The notes under the pieces: generated by a model
Database searches by the model: none
The model's input: the letters and a program-made list of their open reading frames with translations, nothing else
What the model was told of the DNA's origin: nothing
Position numbers and translations under genes: made by a program
Shown: piece by piece, positions 57,378-64,000 of the stretch
How positions within the stretch are numbered: the first letter of the stretch is position 1
Layout of the letters: each line of letters starts with the position of its first letter
Source of the DNA: Streptomyces antimycoticus
GTDB taxonomy: Bacteria; Actinomycetota; Actinomycetes; Streptomycetales; Streptomycetaceae
NCBI RefSeq assembly: GCF_005405925.1
Contig: NZ_BJHV01000001.1
Coordinates: 6,324,001-6,388,000, forward strand
DNA length: 64,000 nucleotides
Reading direction: 5' to 3'

Positions 57378-57857
57378 AGGAGCGGGGCGGCGGCGGGAGC
57401 GGGCGCCGGTGGCGGCGGTGCGCCGCCGGGGGCGGCTCTCCTGCTCCTCCGGCTCCTCTCGCTCCTCGTCCTCCTCGTCGTCATCGGCCCCGACGGCCCG
57501 CTTGACCTTCTCCCCCACGCCTTCCACCGCCTTCTTGGCCTTCTTCTTGCCGACGCCCGCGGCCACCCGCCCGGCCGGGCTGCCACCGCCCGACATCCCG
57601 CCCAGCAGTTCGGGCACGGTCTTGCTGCGGTCGAATTCGAGGTCCACGCGGTTGCAGGCTTCGGCGAAGCGCAGATAGGTGTCCACGCTGGCGACCACGA
57701 TGCGGGCGTCGATCTTCAGGATCTCGATGCCGACGAGGGAGACCCGGATGAAGATGTCGATCACCATGCCCCGGTCGAGGATGAGCTCCAGGGCGTCATA
57801 GAGGGTGCCGGTCCGCTGGACGCAGACGACCTCTTCCGTGTACGTGCCAGTGGGCAT
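57363..57857 (-). CDS. gvpA: Gas vesicle structural protein GvpA with long charged tail
   Basis: 164 residues. The shell core (LYDALELILDRGMVIDIFIRVSLVGIEILKIDARIVVASVDTYLRFAEA, about 18-70) is canonical GvpA. It is followed by about 90 residues rich in Lys then Asp/Glu then Arg, longer than the roughly 70-residue cyanobacterial and archaeal proteins but common in Streptomyces. The hydrophobic core packs into the gas-permeable wall; the tail should lie on the outside or regulate assembly. Ribosome-binding AAAGGA lies ten bases before ATG 57857. Second gene of the operon. Confidence 0.92.
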   Translation of the reverse strand: MPTGTYTEEVVCVQRTGTLYDALELILDRGMVIDIFIRVSLVGIEILKIDARIVVASVDTYLRFAEACNRVDLEFDRSKTVPELLGGMSGGGSPAGRVAAGVGKKKAKKAVEGVGEKVKRAVGADDDEEDEEREEPEEQESRPRRRTAATGARSRRRPAPSEED

Positions 57858-57883
57858 CTCGGGGCGTCCTTTCGGCTGTCGTC

Positions 57884-58195
57884 TCAGCAGTCGTCGGCCG
57901 CACCGCGCCGGTAGCGGCGGACCCTCCGGTATTCCTGGAGTTCGCCCCGCTCGTCGACGCGCACCTCGTACGTGGCCAGCAGGCTGGTGGTGTCGGGGAT
58001 CCGGGCGACCTCGAGGACGTCCACGCTGACGACCCAGCCGTCCTCGTGACGGGTCACCCCGCTGACGCCCTCGGGCTCGTGGACGATCAGTGAGGCGAGC
58101 TGGTCGCATGCCTGCCGGGCGGCCTCGGCCGGCCGGGGTGGCCGGGACCCGGGGCTCGTCTTGGTGGCCGTGGGGCGCGATTCTCGCTCTGCCAT
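57884..58195 (-). CDS. gvpO: Gas vesicle protein GvpO
   Basis: 103 residues. GvpO pattern: AARQACDQLASLIVHEPEGVSGVTRHEDGWVVSVDVLEVARIPDTTSLLATYEVRVDERGELQEYRRVRRYRRG. First gene of the operon (order O-A-F-G-J-L-S-K). Divergent from mfd with 225 bases between starts. Confidence 0.92.
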   Translation of the reverse strand: MAERESRPTATKTSPGSRPPRPAEAARQACDQLASLIVHEPEGVSGVTRHEDGWVVSVDVLEVARIPDTTSLLATYEVRVDERGELQEYRRVRRYRRGAADDC

Positions 58196-58420
58196 GTGTA
58201 TCAGTGTGCTCACAGGGCGTGTCCGGCCGCCTGCCGTGATGGGCCGGACGTGGGGGGCCATACGCCCGCCCGGCGCCCGCCCGGTTCGGGACGCACCGGG
58301 CGGGGGCTGCGAGCCGACCCGGCGTAGTTGTCGTCGGGTGGCCGTACTCTGGAAGACCCCCGGCCCGTGACACGTGTCGGGCCGTTCGCGTTGTCCGCCT
58401 CCGGGATGGAATACCCCTTT

Positions 58421-61990
<3,570 letters not shown>

Positions 61991-62047
61991 CGACGATCGT
62001 GGGGCCCTGACAGCGACCGTGGCCCGCCTGGTGCCGGTGCCCATGGC

Positions 62048-62081
62048 CCGGTGCCGGGCGGGGACAGGGGCGGGCCGCGCG
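62048..62081 (+). repeat. Left copy of a 34-bp direct repeat flanking the toxin-antitoxin pair
   Basis: Starts CCGGTGCCGGGCGGGGACAG and ends GGGCCGCGCG; identical over 34 bases to 62883-62916. Confidence 0.9.
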
Positions 62082-62100
62082 GCCCGGGGCACGATCGCGC

Positions 62101-62445
62101 TCAGGCGATGCGGATCTGTTGATCGTCGACTTCGAGCACCAGCGTCAGCCGGGCGCCCAGGGCCTGCGCATAGGCGCGCATCGCCGTGAGGTCCACCGCC
62201 TTGCCCTGCTCCAGCTGGGAGACGCGGGCCTGGGTGATGCCGAGCTGGACGGCGGCCTGCTGCTGGGTGAGCCCCCGCGCCCTCCGCAGTCGCTGCAGGT
62301 GATGGCCCAAGAGGTGGGCCTCCTGCTGCAGACGTGCCGCCTCCTTGCGTGCCGCCCACTCGGCCTCGCCCACTTCGGGGTGGGCGTCGCGACGGACGCG
62401 CTCGGCGCTCCTCTTGACCTCGTCCCACGAGGTGAAACCGTTCAT
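62101..62445 (-). CDS. XRE-family antitoxin (HigA-like)
   Basis: 114 residues. Leading helical arm (TSWDEVKRSAERVRRDAHPEVGEAEWAARKEAARL), then a classic HTH: LRRARGLTQQQAAVQLGITQARVSQLEQGKAVDLTAMRAYAQALGARLTLVLEV. ATG 62445 overlaps the toxin stop by four bases. The toxin-first order is that of HigBA. It should bind and repress the module's promoter and neutralise the toxin (inference from family). Confidence 0.9.
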   Translation of the reverse strand: MNGFTSWDEVKRSAERVRRDAHPEVGEAEWAARKEAARLQQEAHLLGHHLQRLRRARGLTQQQAAVQLGITQARVSQLEQGKAVDLTAMRAYAQALGARLTLVLEVDDQQIRIA

Positions 62446-62813
62446 TCCGCCGCCTTCTCCTTGTGGTCGAGGTACTGCCGGTAGCGCTCCTCGGCGAGTG
62501 GAACGGCGGTGTCGTACCAGCGTCGCCAATTACCCGCCTTGTCGCCCGCCACGAGGAGGATGCACTCCCGGTCGGGGTCGAAGACGAAGAGGATGCGGAT
62601 TTCGGTCCGGCCCCCCGAGCCCGGGCGTAACTCCTTGAGGTTCTTCATCGAGCTGCTGTGAATCACGTCGGCCATAGGACGGCCGAGGCTCGGTCCTATC
62701 TCGGCCAGCAGCTCGATGGCCTGCTCCACCGAGTCGGCGGAATGCGGATCGTGAGCACATAGGGCGAGGAACCAATCGGCCACCTCGTCATGGATGTTGA
62801 TTGACCACGTCAC
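62442..62813 (-). CDS. RelE/HigB-type toxin (phage Gp49-like)
   Basis: 123 residues. HigB/Gp49 pattern: VADWFLALCAHDPHSADSVEQAIELLAEIGPSLGRPMADVIHSSSMKNLKELRPGSGGRTEIRILFVFDPDRECILLVAGDKAGNW. This family cleaves mRNA on the ribosome. Likely active: the conserved Lys/Glu/Arg residues in KNLKELRP and RTEIRI are retained. Upstream partner of the XRE gene. Confidence 0.9.
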   Translation of the reverse strand: MTWSINIHDEVADWFLALCAHDPHSADSVEQAIELLAEIGPSLGRPMADVIHSSSMKNLKELRPGSGGRTEIRILFVFDPDRECILLVAGDKAGNWRRWYDTAVPLAEERYRQYLDHKEKAAE

Positions 62814-63131
62814 GGGAGTATAAGCAGTCGCTTGTAGAAGCGCATGCTTTTATTGCCGGGATGGTTCACTCGCATGGGTCGGCCGGTGCCGGGCGGGGAC
62901 AGGGGCGGGCCGCGCGCAACACCCCCGTCGTCGCGCGGCGGCCGGCCCCGGATCGTGAGGCCCGGCGGGCTGGGCCAGTTCAGGACATTAGGCGGGCGCG
63001 GCAGCGGTGGCGAGGAACGATGTGCACAGTGAGGGTGCGCGGTGGTTCCCGTTCGAACGGTGAGTGCTCTGGTGAACAGTGAGTACGGCCGTGAACGGTG
63101 AGCGCACCGGTATGAATCGCGGTGTCCCGGC
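62814..63131. other. 318-base spacer upstream of the toxin-antitoxin pair
   Basis: No gene seen. Contains an AT-richer stretch (62818-62865) that is probably the toxin-antitoxin promoter, and the right copy of the 34-bp repeat. GTGAGNG/GTGAAC-type repeats (ACGGTGAGTG, AACAGTGAGT, GAACGGTGAGCG) lie around 63056-63105. Confidence 0.5.
62883..62916 (+). repeat. Right copy of the 34-bp direct repeat
   Basis: Identical to 62048-62081. The 801-base interval between the copies holds only the toxin-antitoxin pair and its promoter. Confidence 0.9.
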
Positions 63132-64000
63132 TCAGAGCGAGCCCAGTGCCCGCATCGCCAGCCACAGTTCGTACTTCGCGCTCGGCGCGGTCAGGAGGGA
63201 TCGGCCCAGCACGTCCTCTGCCCTGGTCAGGCGCTTGCGCGCGCCCGGTAGCGAGATGCCGAGGGCGGCGGCTGCCGCGGGCAGGCGGGCGTCGGCGCGC
63301 AGCCAGGTGCGTACGGTCTCCAGACCGGCCGCGGGCCTGGCCTGTTCCAGGGGGCGTAGCTGGGCCCGGGCCCAGGCCCCGGCGGCGGGTGTGCCCAGCA
63401 CCGTGTCCAGCGTGGCGGTGGGCCCCGGCGGGGCCTGGGCGCGGGCCGCCGCGGCCTGGGGCGCGGTGTGCAGCCGCAGGGCGAGCCAGGCCGCCGACTG
63501 CGCGGCCAGGCTGCGGCTGACCTCCACGCCCAGCAGCTCATCGAGATGGCGCATCCGCGCGGCGAGCGTATTGCGATGGATCTTCAGATGACGGCTGGCC
63601 GCTCCACCGAAGCTGAGCCAGGACCCGAGCGTGCCCAGCAGCTCCTGCGGGCCGGGGTCGGCGCGGCGGGCCGGGGCGTAGCGCAGGCAGGGCGCCAGGA
63701 GTTCGCTCGCCCACAGATACCCCTCCGGGCCCGCCAGTACGGTCACATCCACGTCGCCGCCGAAACCGGCGCGGCGCTCGGGCGCGTTACGGGCCACCGC
63801 AAGCGCGTGGATGGCCTGCTCATAGGCGGTCGGCGTGTCCCGCAGCGCGACCGCCGCGCTCACCCCGACCCGGCACTCGGGCACCAGGCGGACGATCAGC
63901 AGGTCCAGCGATGCGGGGAGTGGGGGGTGAGGGTCGTCGCTCACCTCGGCGGCCGGGCCCGTCGTCTTCGGCGGTACGAGCGCGAGGACGTGGTTCGGGC
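63132..64000 (-). CDS. PucR/CdaR-type transcriptional regulator, N-terminus beyond the window
   Basis: The frame is open from 63132 to the right edge (about 289 residues visible). It has the degenerate GGDEF-like half (CRVGVSAAVALRDTPTAYEQAIHALAVARN), then the PucR C-terminal HTH GTLGSWLSFGGAASRHLKIHRNTLAARMRHLDELLGVE. A second, unusual C-terminal HTH-like repeat follows (VRTWLRADARLPAAAAALGISLPGARKRLTRAEDVLGRSL). The GTG at 63944 is in frame but internal, since conserved-looking sequence continues upstream. Target unknown. Confidence 0.85.
   Translation of the reverse strand, partial: PNHVLALVPPKTTGPAAEVSDDPHPPLPASLDLLIVRLVPECRVGVSAAVALRDTPTAYEQAIHALAVARNAPERRAGFGGDVDVTVLAGPEGYLWASELLAPCLRYAPARRADPGPQELLGTLGSWLSFGGAASRHLKIHRNTLAARMRHLDELLGVEVSRSLAAQSAAWLALRLHTAPQAAAARAQAPPGPTATLDTVLGTPAAGAWARAQLRPLEQARPAAGLETVRTWLRADARLPAAAAALGISLPGARKRLTRAEDVLGRSLLTAPSAKYELWLAMRALGSL

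Overview
The window is a 64 kb piece of a high-G+C actinobacterial chromosome, almost certainly Streptomyces. The signs are strong third-codon G/C bias, GTG starts, overlapping ATGA/GTGA gene junctions, and a gene order that, from memory, runs collinear with the S. coelicolor core chromosome from about SCO3157 down to SCO3109 (pmt, rsmI, tatD, rpf-like, rsmA, ispE, galTEK, tamR/tam, desaturase, ppc, pth-rplY-prs-glmU, mfd). There is no prophage, integrase, transposase, CRISPR array or secondary-metabolite megasynthase. The species cannot be named from sequence reading alone.

Layout. 1-6.5 kb: an EamA transporter (cut by the window edge), a YbaK deacylase, a lipoprotein penicillin-binding protein, protein mannosyltransferase, rsmI and a zinc-ribbon protein. 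6.6-12.7 kb: TatD, an Rpf/G5 cell-wall lytic protein (frameshifted), rsmA, ispE and an ABC-F ATPase. 13-16 kb: a membrane-anchored beta-propeller protein and an orphan LuxR-type regulator without a phospho-acceptor. 16-21.4 kb: galactose uptake and Leloir catabolism (SSS symporter divergent from galT-galE-galK). 21.7-25.9 kb: a second LuxR regulator, tamR/tam with its operator, and small hypothetical genes. 26-30.7 kb: a desaturase-TetR operon with palindromic operators, divergent from ppc (frameshifted). 31-36 kb: the glmU-prs-rplY-pth housekeeping set and tRNA-Gln(UUG). 36-38.6 kb: a double-HTH protein with a LAGLIDADG-like motif and an orphan histidine kinase.

38.7-44.1 kb is the most distinctive part. 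It is a compact group of polymorphic-toxin-type modules: a YwqJ-type deaminase coupled to a SUKH-3 protein, a WHH nuclease-like domain fused to SMI1/KNR4, and a giant protein joining a YrhB-like domain, a collagen-like linker, a deaminase domain and a SUKH-4-like domain. None carries a secretion signal, so toxin-like and immunity-like domains appear to act inside the cell. 44.3-54.5 kb: a coiled-coil protein, an MFS exporter, a FtsX-type ABC exporter, an aldo/keto reductase behind a MerR-type promoter, AlkA and a MarR unit with two identical inverted operators. 54.5-58.2 kb: a gas-vesicle operon (gvpO-A-F-G-J-L-S-K, lacking gvpY/Z). 58.4-64 kb: mfd, a HigBA-type toxin-antitoxin pair bracketed by a 34-bp direct repeat, and a partial PucR-type regulator.

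Quality note: at least four genes, probably five, are broken by the apparent loss of one base in a short G or C run (near 8812, 25161, 29303-29317, 41925 and 46852). One of these is ppc. The uniform pattern points to homopolymer sequencing errors rather than real gene decay, and the affected genes should be read as probably functional.
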